Origin: Armillaria gallica
Lineage: Eukaryota > Basidiomycota > Agaricomycetes > Agaricales > Physalacriaceae
Direction of reading: 5' to 3'
NCBI GenBank assembly: GCA_037576215.1
Contig: JBANDB010000006.1
Coordinates: 1,550,001-1,614,000 of the forward strand
DNA length: 64,000 nucleotides
Shown here in pieces: positions 52,583 to 63,572 of the stretch (position 1 is its first letter; every line of letters starts with the position of its first letter). The notes under the pieces are model-generated. The model searched no databases, had not been told where the DNA came from, and was given only the letters and a program-made list of their open reading frames with translations. The translations under genes and the position numbers were made by a program.

Positions 52583-53106
52583 CTACGAAATGAACGTCCA
52601 GCCATCTTTCTTCAATGCCCCCACCGCCACCTCCAGCTTATCTTTGGGCACGAGCACGTAGTCGGTGTTCCTTGTCGTCAATGCAGTCGGCATCATCTAC
52701 GGCGATAGCAAAAATGGACCTACCAAGTAGACACAGCGAACACTGGGACTTGGGCCTCCTGCAGAGGCGGCGTAAAACTGGCCAATACGCCGGTCAAATC
52801 TTGGATGGAGAAGGTGAGCATGGCTACCCATGGCACAACGATTGGCTCACTGAATTCCATAGGACCGGCAATCCTTATGCAACGCCATCCAGAATTTTCA
52901 TGATATCTCTGAGAGAGGTCTTTGTGTATTTCCCCGACGACCGACACCTCTTCAGCTGTCCGAGTCAGCGAGAAGAACCTCTCCGGTTGACTGGTCAAGT
53001 TGATCAAAACATCACCATCGATTTCGTTGTGCTTGAGCTGCACAACGAAAAAGTCATTAGGGAGGACAGTTAAATGCAACGAAGGATGGTCTGAGGGCGG
53101 TGCCAT
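52583..53106 (-). CDS. ACT-domain amino-acid sensor-like protein
   Basis: A small protein of about 140 residues starts at the ATG at 53106 (MAPPSDHPSLHLTVLPNDFF). It resembles the short fungal proteins with two ACT-like folds related to the CASTOR arginine sensors. The first half contains FFVVQLKHNEIDGDVLINLT and EVSVVGEIHK. After WRCIRIAGPMEF an intron (gtgagc...ccaag) leads to NLTGVLASFTPPLQEAQVPV. A second intron splits the Trp of STWNTDYVLVPKDKLEVAVG. The end is DGWTFIS, TAG at 52583-52585. The fold binds small ligands, usually amino acids, but the ligand and partner are unknown. It lies 95 bp downstream of the RNase T2 stop codon on the same strand. Confidence 0.75.
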
Positions 53107-53201
53107 GGTGAGTGTTACGCCTAAAGGTTGATCGATGCTTTGATTTACGAATTCCTGCAGTAACTGCAATAATAGCCCTACATATCCTATAACTACGATA
53201 A

Positions 53202-55344
53202 TCACTTCTCGAGTATCGACAGACTATACACATTGCTGTGGCTCGAACTAGCAAAGACTGTGAACTGTAAGGCGTATCAGACCATTCCAGAGATCAGAGC
53301 CATTCGTCAACTTACTACTGTCGATCCACTTGGAGACCCGTCGCTGCTGAAGGTGGTCCCGCCGTTGAATGACAAGAGGAGCTCGCCGTTGGAGAGCACC
53401 TGAATCCGTCATACATCTATCACGGCCAATAACTCCATTCACTTACTGTTGAGAACGTCGACAAAGACACCCCGCTGCCACATGCGAATACACCACTGCT
53501 AACACCACAGTTGCCTTTCGATGAGGTCATAGTGAAGCTATTGGCATTTCCGGTCGTCGTGAAGGTCGCCAAGGTCTGCGTGGACCACGTTCCTAAAGAG
53601 AGTAGTCCTCCAGTCTGTGATCCTGATTGCAAGGCCACGATGGTCGCCTTGGCAGGGAGTGTTCCTCCAGAAGTCTAATCAAAGAATTTTTGAATAAAGT
53701 GCAGCCGGAACAAGACGGGGGGCAACATACGCCAGTAGGGGAGGACTATATACATGGTACAACGTCGACAATAAGATGCTATGTGAGTTTTACTATATTG
53801 TACGTACTGAAGTGGTCTAAAAGCATGATCAGTAGAGGTCCTCCGTCCTGAATCAGTGAATGGCCGCTTACAGTAGACGTTGGCGTGCTGGAGCCTGACT
53901 TGGGTGGGTACTTGACCGTAGATCCACAGGTCCCTGCTGACGGCGCAGCTAAACGAGGTCGTGAGCGTATGGCAAGGGAATGATAGCGTTCCACGTACAT
54001 ATGGGGACGAATTCGCCATCAACGACTGAGCCTTTCAAATGGAAGTACCAGTAGATCTGGTTCAAACTACCCCCATCGCAGTCCAAGGCGGGCGTGAAGC
54101 CCTACGAAAATAAATACATGTGGTAAGCGAGAATGTTTTCGGAGATTTTTTGCTGCTCACCCCAGACTCCGTTTTCAGAGCCGCTATTACTTTGGAAAGT
54201 GAATATGTGGCAGTACTTGACGGCGTAATTCCTTGGTTAGCAAGCCAATCGTAGGTGGGGAGTGTCTGTCCGTCAAAGTAATCAGTAATGACAAACGGTT
54301 CTGCCGTAAGACCGACCTTGTACAATGCCACTACTGATTGAAAGTAAGCGACAGCCTACGGTGAAAGGGTGAGTCGAGTAAAGATGATACACAAATTTCC
54401 AAGTTCTACCTCTTGTCCTTTGGTGATGCCTGAGAAACAATCGAGCTCAAGAGTGCTACAATTGTTCCGTCAGAGATACCAGCTGCTCAGAGAAAGAATC
54501 CATACCTCATGCATGTTCCATGCTTGCTCCATTCATGCTTTGAAATTGTGTCAACAAACGGACCAATGCATAGCATGTATATCCTCACCTCCCAGAACCC
54601 TTCATTATCGCCATTGATGTCAACCCAATGCTATACAGTTCAGACTTTACTTAGCATGATCACATTAGATTGTACAGTGACGTACAGTTTGCATAAACGA
54701 CAGCGTGTCGCTAGCACCATTATTGGTCAACAACTAACACGAACGTTTAGCTTTCGCGCCGGATGCATTATCGTTGGTGAATTAAAATACCGAAGCGATT
54801 CCCGTATACGCTCGCGATGGATCACAGCTCTGGTCAAAGGTGGAGTCACAACTGGTGGATGTCAATACGACCGTTTGTCCCAAGGACCTCAGTACTCACT
54901 GATCTGGCCAAAGTCCTGAACCACAGACGTAAATGAAGATCTAATGCAAAAATTGCGAGAACTGACCATGAATGGTCCAGCTATTACTGGGGCCAGTCGA
55001 TGGATTGAAGTCCCAGAACTCCACAGCGAGAATTAAGCACTCCGTAGGTAGGGTACTAAAAGAGTCAGAGACGCCATACCTGAGGCTGAACCAAGAGACC
55101 CTACAAAAACTTCAGGAAGGTTATTCATTCGATAGAGAGCAGGACTTCTTACCCCGGGGGATTCGAAGCAACAAAGGTCTTGGCCGGAAGCAGAGGATGA
55201 ACAAGACAAGGCACCAGAAGTTCCACATCCAGAGTCCAGAAGAGCAGCTCTGTTCAGTAAAGTCGCATTGTACGCCGGGCTCAACAAGGATCTCGCAGCT
55301 GGAAAACCGAAAAGAATGAAAGAAACTGCAACAGAAAGGCGCAT
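53202..55344 (-). CDS. secreted ribonuclease T2 with C-terminal extension
   Basis: This extracellular or vacuolar endoribonuclease cleaves single-stranded RNA through a 2',3'-cyclic phosphate. The ATG at 55344 gives a signal peptide (MRLSVAVSFILFGFPAARS). The mature part has a Cys-rich start, with SGCGTSGALSCSSS and DLCCFESPG. CAS-1 is built from three exons as FWDFNPSTGPSNSWTIHG plus LWPDH. Next come CDSTFDQSCDPSRAYTG and CAS-2, FWEHEWSKHGTC. Both catalytic histidines are present. Further on are FTPALDCDGGSLNQIYWYFH and a Ser/Thr linker. The last about 110 residues form the C-terminal domain seen in agaricomycete T2 enzymes (GGLLSLGTWSTQTLATFT, LSNGELLLSFNGGTTFSSDG, ending NVYSLSILEK). Two internal exons are 21 nt (55080-55100) and 16 nt (54900-54915). 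Stop at 53202-53204. Confidence 0.88.
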
Positions 55345-55836
55345 GGCTGGTTACTTAGACTGGCACCGGTGGAGACGACGAAAAAACTGACCGTCGATAC
55401 GGGGGTCTTATATATGCATCGCGCACATGGTCTATATAGAAGACAAGTGCCTGTGGTTGGAATCATGCCTTACACGAAGATAACGCACGTTGTTTGAGCG
55501 AATGATCCTAGTAACCTTGTGGGCGGAAAATAGTCCACATGTGAGTGTCACTGATATAGGTATCCGAGGTCAAAAACATCGTGATCATTCCAAAAATAGC
55601 ATCGTGTAAGGTCGTAAGAATAGGATTTCATAGCACATTTACCGGTATCCTTGCATCCGGCCCCATCACTACCTGACGGCACCGTGCCGTTAATGGTGAG
55701 ATGAGATGTATATGGCTACCCGCGAGGACCGAGGCAAACGATGTAGGAAATGAATAGGATATTGGCATTATGTGCAGAAATTCATAGTAGCATTACAACC
55801 CGAAGACTCGGAGAGGGAAATATTACCGTAGTACCA
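55345..55836. other. intergenic region, no gene seen
   Basis: This is upstream of RNase T2 and downstream of the OPT transporter, both on the minus strand. A TATA-like run (tatataga/tatatgc) on the plus strand near 55410-55435 lies 70-90 bp before the RNase T2 start and could serve it. No coding potential was seen. Confidence 0.35.
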
Positions 55837-58800
55837 CTAGCCGCAGAACTCGAATGCGGGACAGCCAATAACAGTTCCAAAGCCGCCTTCAGGCTCCGTC
55901 AGACAAGCCAAGGGATATTTGTGCAAAAAACAACTCACTGCCGCCGTCAACGTTGGCAACCGCCAATAATGCCTGGAATACGCCACCGAGGCCTTCTCCA
56001 GCAAGAAGTCCGGCCTAGGGAAATTCGTTACAAATTTAAGACGGGAATAAAAGGTGATGGAAGTGTTACAGAAATCGCCTAGAGAAATGGACGGTTAACT
56101 CATATAAGGGCGTAAGATAAATAGTGACACTTACAAACATGTACATGTCATACCCCCCGGGGTTGCGCTTCTGCCAGAAGTAGTTGAACACGGATCCGGC
56201 ACCCCTGCGTATTTTGTGTAAGATGAGCGTACAAAGTGGATATAAGTTACACGTACATGGCAATGGGGTAATAGACTTGAGGAGTGACAAAAGCAAGACC
56301 GACGGCGTTCTGTTCATTCACTTTTGAGTTTGCCACGACCAACGGGATTGAGATTCTCTTACCCAGTTGGGGACATAGACCCAGTATTTCTTTGGGATCC
56401 ACAGATGCTGTTGGGCAATCCATGAGTAGACGATAGCATCGATGTTGGATAAAACACACTTTGACGATGACTGAAATCACGCTGAAGATGCTCAGTGCGA
56501 TGGCCGTGTATCCCGACGAAGGGGGAATGGCTGAGATGCTTTGTCAACATGTTGCCTCTAGAGACGAGAGTCAGGCTTACGCAAGTTTGGTGAGGCAACA
56601 GCAAGGGCAACTGCAGACCAGGCAGAGACGGACGGGGCGCCATACGTACAAGAACCTTAAATGATCGTTGAAGATTTGGAGCACAAAATGAAAACAAAAG
56701 ACTCACCGCCGTTTGGATCAGGGTGAAGGATACAAGGCGTAGCCTTGGTGAAGAGGATGAACAAACCAGTTGTCAAAAATACAGCGACAACGGAACCACA
56801 GAGTTGGGCAATGAACTGGTTTCGAGGCTTGGCACCAAGAAGATAACCGGTCTTCAGATCACCAGTCATGTCGGAAGCTTGAGCTGCAGAACCTGCGGAG
56901 ACGACACCAGCCGTGAGATTGAGTGTCTCTGCGGGGCTTAGTGCCAAGTTCGAGCCCTTTCCAATACCACCAAAGATAAGTTGGGATGCCTGGCATAGGG
57001 TAAATGAGATACGTTGGCATTAATCAGACTCAGCAATGTACAAACCTTCGCGACGGTTGATACCGGGTTGATATCAGTCGCTCCAGAAGATTGGACACCG
57101 ATGAATGAAAAGATAAATCCTAGAATGAGTGCCAAAATCGCCTCTCCCACGTTCATGTTGAAAAGCGTGGCTAGAATCGCACAAGACATAACAGTACTCA
57201 AAAAGAGACGGTTGTCCACCATGCAAATGGAATTCTGTGCTCCATAGGGGTTTGGTCCTCGTCATCTTCATCGACCTCAGTTCGCTGTGTGAACAGTCCT
57301 TTGAAATTAATAGAGATCTCGGTCTTTTTCATTTCTGATCAACAGTCAGGATTACGTGCCCATGACTAGAGTTGTGGAATCTCACTTGCGAAAATCGGGA
57401 TCAAGCTCATCATGACGTCTGCAAAAGAGTACACCAGCATCATCAACACGCCTAGCAAAATATAAATTAGCACATAGTCTGGAGTTGGACGTAGAAACAA
57501 ACCTGGCCAGAGCAGCCAATACCGTGGAGACGGGGAGGTGACGTATCTACTAGTATCGTCGAAAGACATCGCCGTGTATGACCATATTTCTGGAAATTCG
57601 TCCGGATAGAGTTGAACACCCACCGCACGGCCGGTAGAAACGAGAGAAGGCGCGACTTGATGTTTGCTGTCAGTTGACTAGTCATAGATATGGCTTCTTC
57701 ACTCACTGATTCCCCAAGCCAGAACGGCTCCACCCACTGTGAAAATATTAGCTCAACCACAATGTACCGACCATTTAATATTTACATACAGAAACTCCAA
57801 CTGGCATTCAGACCGCTCAGCATGCCGGCGCCAAAGAACGCGGGAGTGACTTGTATAACAGTCAAGACGGGCTACCACTGTTTGCACGAGAAAGGTTACA
57901 TTCAATGATCCACCCGTAATTTTCCAACGCAATGATGCTGGTGAAGCCGATTCGGGAAAGCGACCAACCGATATGCCAGTCGTAAATCTGGAAGAATGTG
58001 GATCAGGCTGATGCAGTAGTATCAATATCAGTAACTATGCTCACAACACCAGGCGCGTAACCGGTCATGACCTTGAACACGAAGGTTAATGCAAAGGAAA
58101 TCAGGAGCGACCATGATTTCTTCTTGGCAACTTCCTCGCCCTTCTTTCCAAAATGCAGAGACCGAATCGTATATGCCTGTTCAAAATTTGTCAAGCAACG
58201 GGTTACTGGAGAAACTGTTAAAGTGTGCGTACCGTAGCAGCAGGTGTCGGGAAGGTGAGCTTTTGGTGAACAATGTAATACCTCCTTAGAGGAATGACGA
58301 AAAAGACACCAAAGAAGCCTGCAGTACAAGTCAGGGCGATCAACTTGCCTATATCGTCTTGGGGGTTTACAGAAAGTAAATTAAGTCGGTACATCGCTGG
58401 AATAGCGCTGACAAACAGAATACCGAGACCACCGGCGGCTATTCTCTAAGGGTCAGTACCTACAGACAAAGTGTGGCGCAATAAACGTACCAGTGGCAGC
58501 ACTACGGAGACACAATTTGTCAATACGAAGACCCTTCATTAAGCCAAAGGATATTACCTCTGAACAGTACAGTTCTCCTTGGGACCGAATGGACCGCCAA
58601 AGAGCCATCCAAGGAGACCAGACTCTGGAAGAGCTTTCGAGATAGGTTTCAAGATCGCGAACCCAAAGATGGCCTAGAGCATACTGAGCAACAGGACATG
58701 ATGTACAAAACAGGTCCGCTGACCCCAAAAAGCTGAGGACCGAACGTAAAGCCGGTCTTCAATCCGAGATAGATGTTGGAAGCTCCCACTGTCAGAAATT

Positions 58801-59180
58801 AAATAAACATCACGTCAGCCGGCGACAGCGGAGATGTTTACCAATGGCGCCTAGTACACAACCAACCAAGACAGCACTGGTGGCCATGAGTCCTCTCGTC
58901 GAGCACTTTTTCTGCTTGTTACTTACCGGACAGTGAGCTGGTGGGTCTCTTCTGGCGCGTCAGGATCAGGAGGGAAGGGCTTTGACCTGCGATAAGTAGT
59001 TAAGTATCAATATCCGGCCTTGGAAAGATGGTTGACCTACACATCATGGTCATCCATGAGCTCGATGACTGCATCTTCATTCTCAGCCGCATGCAATGCT
59101 GCTTTCTCGTTTTCCGAGCTCGAATACGTCGCGCGGTGGGCAAGCGATGCTGAGGGGACGTAGTCGATGTCGGTGGACAT
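55837..59180 (-). CDS. OPT-superfamily oligopeptide transporter (YSL-like branch)
   Basis: This is a proton-coupled plasma- or vacuolar-membrane transporter for small peptides or metal chelates. The start is MSTDIDYVPSASLAHRATYS at 59180, with an acidic N-terminus. Membrane blocks in order include GASNIYLGLKTGFTFG-type sequence, GWLFGGPFGPKENCTVQSAA and GILFVSAIPAMYRLNLLSVN. Next come RYYIVHQKLTFPTPAATAYT, ISFALTFVFKVMTGYAPG and ENYGWIIEFTPAFFGAGMLS. Then follow VLMMLVYSFADVMMSLIPIF, LGFIFSFIGVQSSGATDINP, LTAGVVSAGSAAQASDMTGD and LKTGYLLGAKPRNQFIAQLC. The last exons give AGLLAGEGLGGVFQALLAVA and the terminal IGCPAFEFCG. About fourteen hydrophobic segments and about 770 residues are normal. 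The gene has many short exons, and splice sites in 56100-56700 and 57250-57700 were not all resolved. Confidence 0.85.
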
Positions 59181-59457
59181 TGTGAGGACAACGGTGGTCG
59201 CACAAAGAACATAAATTGATGGCTCAGCCCTTTAAATTAGGCATTCCATCAAGCGCGTGGAACCATTATGCTCGGAGCTGCTTCGAATACGAAGCCACAT
59301 GAGCAGGCACCATATGCATGATGAAGCTTGTCCACATGGATTCGGTAGAGATAGTGAGCGCTCGATACAATTCTCAGGGTCGGATATCAGGGATCAACAA
59401 ATTGTTGCACAGGTTTGAGAAAGAGATACAATGCATACAATTAATTAGTCCCTCGTG
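59181..59457. promoter_or_regulatory. OPT promoter / NAF1 3' flank
   Basis: This 277-bp gap between NAF1 (ends 59458) and the OPT start (59180), both on the minus strand, shows no gene and no clear TATA box. Confidence 0.35.
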
Positions 59458-61108
59458 CTAGGACGACCCCGGCCCATATCCTCCTCCTGCGCCCCATCCT
59501 TGACTCCAGTATTGGTCTGGAGTCGTATAGGGATTCTGCCCTGGCGGGTATGCCATGCCAGCCATCCCAAACGCAGCTGCAAACCGCGGGTTGATGTGAG
59601 GCTGAACCATCGCGGCCTGTTGATACGGGTCGAACTCGGCTGGACTGTATTGGAATCCATAATCGGTGGGGACTTGTGGTGAGATAGCATCATACTGGGG
59701 TTTTTCGATGCGATTCTGTTGTCGCCGACCCCTTCCTTGTCCACGCCCCCGACGATCTCGATGGGGTGGTCTAAGCCCTGTGCTGGTACTAGGGGCCGTC
59801 CCCGATGGTGTTTCACTCTGCCAATTGGAACTACCTTGGGAGGTAGGCACAAGGGAAACATCAGCATACGGATCTTCATCGTATGGCATTGGTGGTGGAC
59901 GTGCCCCGGTAGAGGCAGAATAGTCTAGATCATACGGGCTATGGTCATCATAGGCGCTATTGCTGCCAAACGCGTCAGTCATCAAATCTTGGTCCCGCAT
60001 ACGCGTTGGGGTGCTGAATCTCGATGAAGTGGAGGCAACGGAACCCGCGCGGCTTCGACGTCTGCAAAGCATGGTGATAAGGACACTAAATCAAATGAAC
60101 AACAAAAGTGGTCACTTGCCCATGTTTCAAGTTTCTTTTATGTGCGGCCTCTGCTTCGTCGTCCGAGAATTCCAGTTCGTAGACTGCTGGTTCTTCGTCA
60201 TACAGATTGCTGGCGTCGCTTCCTTTTATTCGTATCGAATCTACAGCTACGAAGCGGCTTCTCCCAGGGACATGGAATACCTGACGTGCTAGTCTGATCT
60301 TGTTGGTGTCCAAAGGGAATGTAGAATTAAATTTGACCTGATAGAGAGGCTGGGCGGTGGGGCCGAAAGTTTCGTAAATCTGTCAAGGATAAGAACACAA
60401 TTGTAATGGAATGCACACGGAGCACGTACATAGCCTAATACCTTGCGATCGTCAAAGACCAGCAAGGTTTCAGAGTCGAGAACATGGTTGGTGTGACTGG
60501 AAGGAAGGCCCCTGATGATTACCGCTTGGTCCATAATGTTCACTATCTCGCCAAGGACCTCAATGCCCTCCTCAGCACCAATCTCTTCAATTTCGGGGAC
60601 AGGAATATTGGAATCAACGACTTCGTGCTGACTGGCAAAGTAGGACTTGGATTCAGTGGACAATCCTGGTTCTCCTTCATCGTCGTCGCATTCCTTCCGA
60701 GGTCGCACTTGCGGTTCATCCTCTTCAGAAGAGCTTGAATCGTCTGATTCTGAGTCGGCGTCAGATTCCGAGTCTTTGGGTTCTATACTGGCATATATGT
60801 GAAAATAGGCCGAAGAGAAATGAAGAGACATACGGTGATGGAGCTTGTTCCAGTTTCACCAACGCGTCGGTTTTGCTTCCATTCTCCATCTTCATTTCTT
60901 CGTCCTCTTCTTTGACGATAAGCACGTCTTCAATCTCATCTTCACTCGCGTATTCGCTGCTCGAACTGGCGATGTCCTCGTCGGAGTCAAGTGGTGCTGC
61001 CTGAGCCGGTGGTGGTGAAACTTTGGAAGGGCTGGAGACCGTTCCAAGCAAGCTCTGAATGAGCAAGAGATCCTGCGACACAAAACTTGGCGTCTTGAAG
61101 GTGTCCAT
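59458..61108 (-). CDS. NAF1: H/ACA snoRNP assembly factor NAF1
   Basis: NAF1 is a nuclear chaperone that holds the place of Gar1 during H/ACA snoRNP and telomerase RNA assembly. The ATG at 61108 begins MDTFKTPSFVSQDLLLIQSL. A long acidic, serine-rich region follows (SDADSESDDSSSSEEDEPQV). The Gar1-like core is GIEVLGEIVNIMDQAVIIRG, LDSETLLVFDDRKVLGYIYE and TFGPTAQPLYQVKFNS, the defining NAF1 motifs. A helical segment (NLYDEEPAVYELEFSDDEAE) follows. The C-terminal third is disordered, with an RG-rich stretch (RDRRGRGQGRGRRQQNR) and Pro/Gly/Tyr-rich repeats, ending GGGYGPGSS at 59458. About four exons. It shares a 69-bp promoter with mitochondrial EF-Ts. Confidence 0.9.
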
Positions 61109-61152
61109 TAGATGAGAGACTTGGAAATTTTAATTTCAAAAATTCGCCTGAA

Positions 61153-61174
61153 GTCACATATGTGACACTGTCAC
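61153..61174. promoter_or_regulatory. overlapping palindromes in the NAF1/EF-Ts promoter
   Basis: GTCACATATGTGAC (61153-61166) is a perfect 14-bp palindrome with a CATATG E-box-like centre. It overlaps TGACACTGTCA (61163-61173), a second inverted repeat. Together they place three GTCAC/GTGAC half-sites within 22 bp, in a region only 69 bp long between two start codons. Confidence 0.55.
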
Positions 61175-61177
61175 GCC

Positions 61178-62167
61178 ATGTCCTTTTTTTGCTACCAGAG
61201 AGCAACGCGCTCTGCCTTCACGCCTTGCATACGGCGACTGTACTCTACTCCAGGGCCGGCAAAGAAATCGAACATTCAGCTGATTGCTGAACTGCGAAAA
61301 CTCACCGACGCACCCCTCACGAAAGCGCGATTAGCACTGCAGGAATCTAATGGAGACTTGGAGGGCGCGAGGAAGTGGCTGGAAGCGGAACTAGTGGTGT
61401 CAGGTGCAGCCAAAGCAGCCAAAGTCGAGGGAAGAGCGGCAAACCAAGGCGTCGTCAGCCTCACCGTTGTAGATGGAGGATATGGACACGGTCACCAACG
61501 GGACGGACGCATCAGGGTAGGGCTGGTCGAAGTCAACTGCGAGTCTGACTTTGTCGCCAGAACCGACCAGTTTTCCCAGCTTGCGGCGGCTCTCTCGTCT
61601 GTCGTTGCCCGGGTACCTGCCCTGTCCCATTCTAAAGACCCATCCTTCGAGCCTCTTAGCGTGCCCGAGCTTTTACAGGCTCAGTACGGGGATGGTGCCA
61701 TGACCGTTAAGTCAGCTATTCAGAATATCATTGCGACTATTGGCGAGAATATATCTATACGGCGCGCCGCAGCAATATCATGGGCACCCCAGCCTGACCG
61801 CGCCGTTCGACTGGGTTGGTATACCCACAACTCCAATTTCCCCTTCCAAGGCCAGATAGTTGGACTATCCTTGCTGGATATGCGTGCGCAATCCATTGGG
61901 AAGCTCCTCGAACCAACAACAGAGGATTCTCCATTGTCAGACAAGGCGGGACAACTGTCGCATGCCCTCGCTCAACAAGTTGTCGGTTTCAATCCCGTAT
62001 CTATCACGGGCGGCGATGAAACGAGCTTGTACGAGCAGGGCTTTATGGCGGGCCAAGGAGCGTTAGTCAAAGACTATCTCGTGAATTGGCGCGAAGAAAA
62101 CAAACTGCAATCGGTGGATGTCGCTGGTTTCCTCAGATGGAAGGTTAGCGAACCGATACCGGAGTAA
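61178..62167 (+). CDS. TSF1: mitochondrial translation elongation factor Ts
   Basis: EF-Ts recharges EF-Tu with GTP during mitochondrial protein synthesis. It is a single exon of 329 residues, which is unusual in this intron-rich window. The N-terminus (MSFFCYQRATRSAFTPCIRR) is a good mitochondrial presequence. The UBA-like domain and first EF-Ts signature read IQLIAELRKLTDAPLTKARL and ALQESNGDLEGARKWL. The dimerisation region includes VGLVEVNCESDFVARTDQF, the second signature. Further blocks are ENISIRRAAAISW and LSHALAQQVVGFNPV. The end is RWKVSEPIPE. Symbol by homology. Confidence 0.93.
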   Translation: MSFFCYQRATRSAFTPCIRRLYSTPGPAKKSNIQLIAELRKLTDAPLTKARLALQESNGDLEGARKWLEAELVVSGAAKAAKVEGRAANQGVVSLTVVDGGYGHGHQRDGRIRVGLVEVNCESDFVARTDQFSQLAAALSSVVARVPALSHSKDPSFEPLSVPELLQAQYGDGAMTVKSAIQNIIATIGENISIRRAAAISWAPQPDRAVRLGWYTHNSNFPFQGQIVGLSLLDMRAQSIGKLLEPTTEDSPLSDKAGQLSHALAQQVVGFNPVSITGGDETSLYEQGFMAGQGALVKDYLVNWREENKLQSVDVAGFLRWKVSEPIPE

Positions 62168-62352
62168 CCCAGGTAAGTAGGTAAATCTATTATCCGCTGC
62201 GTGGTTTAATCCACACTCGTAACAGTGCCCTGATCTATAAACATCCTCCGCTCATCAGTAAAAGTAATGCCAATAAATAATTGTCCCCTTGGGCCTGACA
62301 TCTCTTCAACAACTATGAAAACCCACCCTCGGATCCGAGATCTCGCAAAGAT

Positions 62353-63572
62353 TTACGGTGCTTTGTGACACGCATATTTTACTATGGGAAAACCGTAAGG
62401 ATGTTGCATCGTATAGCTGCGATGATCGTCCTTCATGCAAAGCGAACTGCAATGCCACAGTGAGACAAGGCACAGCGATTTTTGCGAAACGCTCACATAT
62501 CTATAGAACAGTCAGCAGGACGTTCGGGTCAGAGAGAAACTCTGCTTACATGTAACACCGACCACCATAAAGTAGGTGCCTGTGCCCTGTTGCGCCGCAT
62601 GAATAACGCGAACCGGGGCGAGAACGAGAAATTATTTTACCGTGAAGATGTGCCACCACGCGTGTCCTACGAGGTCATGTTAGCAATGCGAACAGCTAGC
62701 GGGAAGTTCTCTATCATGCTTACCTTCAAACAGAAATGCCAGAGGCCAGCCAACTGCCGTTTTCCAAGCTGTCAAGGGATCGCAGAATACATTGTCAAGG
62801 TTCCAGATGAAAAATCCAAAAACGAATAGTCCAGCTCCAGTACCAAAGACGCTTCCAATTTCTGCCTTCTTGCCGTCTGGAATACGGAACCTTTCTTCAG
62901 ACCAATTCAGAAGGTAAGCGATTCGAACGCCGATGGCTGATGCGATAGTTCCGAAAACAACTTGATGGTAGACTGGATTCCGATTGATGATGCTGGAGAA
63001 TGATGGTGGGTAAAACAGGAGCAGCCGAATATGTGTATACGTACTAGCTCCAGGTAAATAGCGCGTCTAACGCGATAGTCATGAAAAGAGAAATCAGGGC
63101 GCGCGGGGTGTTGAACCTGAAGCCCGGCGTGCGGTCGTATAAAACCCAGCAGCCTATTGAGGCGACATAGACCATAGGAAGTTCGTCGGCGAGTTGCCAG
63201 TGAAATAACAGCGTCGCATGGAAGGCGAAACTACCGAGGCCGACGGTAGCAAAACCCTTTCCCAAGGATCAGACGGTGATTGACGTCCACAATGAAATGA
63301 CACACAATAAATCCAATAGTGTAGACTGGCGGAAGAGATTGGCGTATGATGTTGAGGACACCATATACGGCCAGTGCGATAGAGTACAGATTAGAGAATG
63401 TATTGACCAGTTCTGCGACATAGAACGAGAACTGGTAGTTGGCCTGTGTGTGGGGAGATCAGCATGGTCCGCGTCGGGATCGATAGTGGGGACTCACTTC
63501 ACACCAATCTAAAGTAGCGGTCGCAGGCCCATAGAAGCCCTCAAAGTTTACAACGCTGTTGACGGAGGCCAT
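62353..63572 (-). CDS. alkaline ceramidase (YPC1/YDC1-like)
   Basis: This ER/Golgi multi-spanning hydrolase splits ceramide into sphingoid base and fatty acid (CREST superfamily). The ATG at 63572 begins MASVNSVVNFEGFYGPATAT, then LDWCEANYQFSFYVAELVNT and FSNLYSIALAVYG. The metal-site motifs are present: GLGSFAFHATLLFHWQLADE with LPMVY, and the C-terminal EGHAWWHIFT. Middle helices include SIGCWVLYDRTPGF, RALISLFMTIALDALFTW and GAGLFVFGFFIWNLDNVFCD. The last exon gives LCMKDDHRSYTMQHPYGFPI and stops at 62353. About seven hydrophobic segments and roughly 300 residues, as in the family. The gene converges on EF-Ts, with 185 bp between stop codons. The two last introns (near 62650 and 62560) are the least certain. 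Confidence 0.87.
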
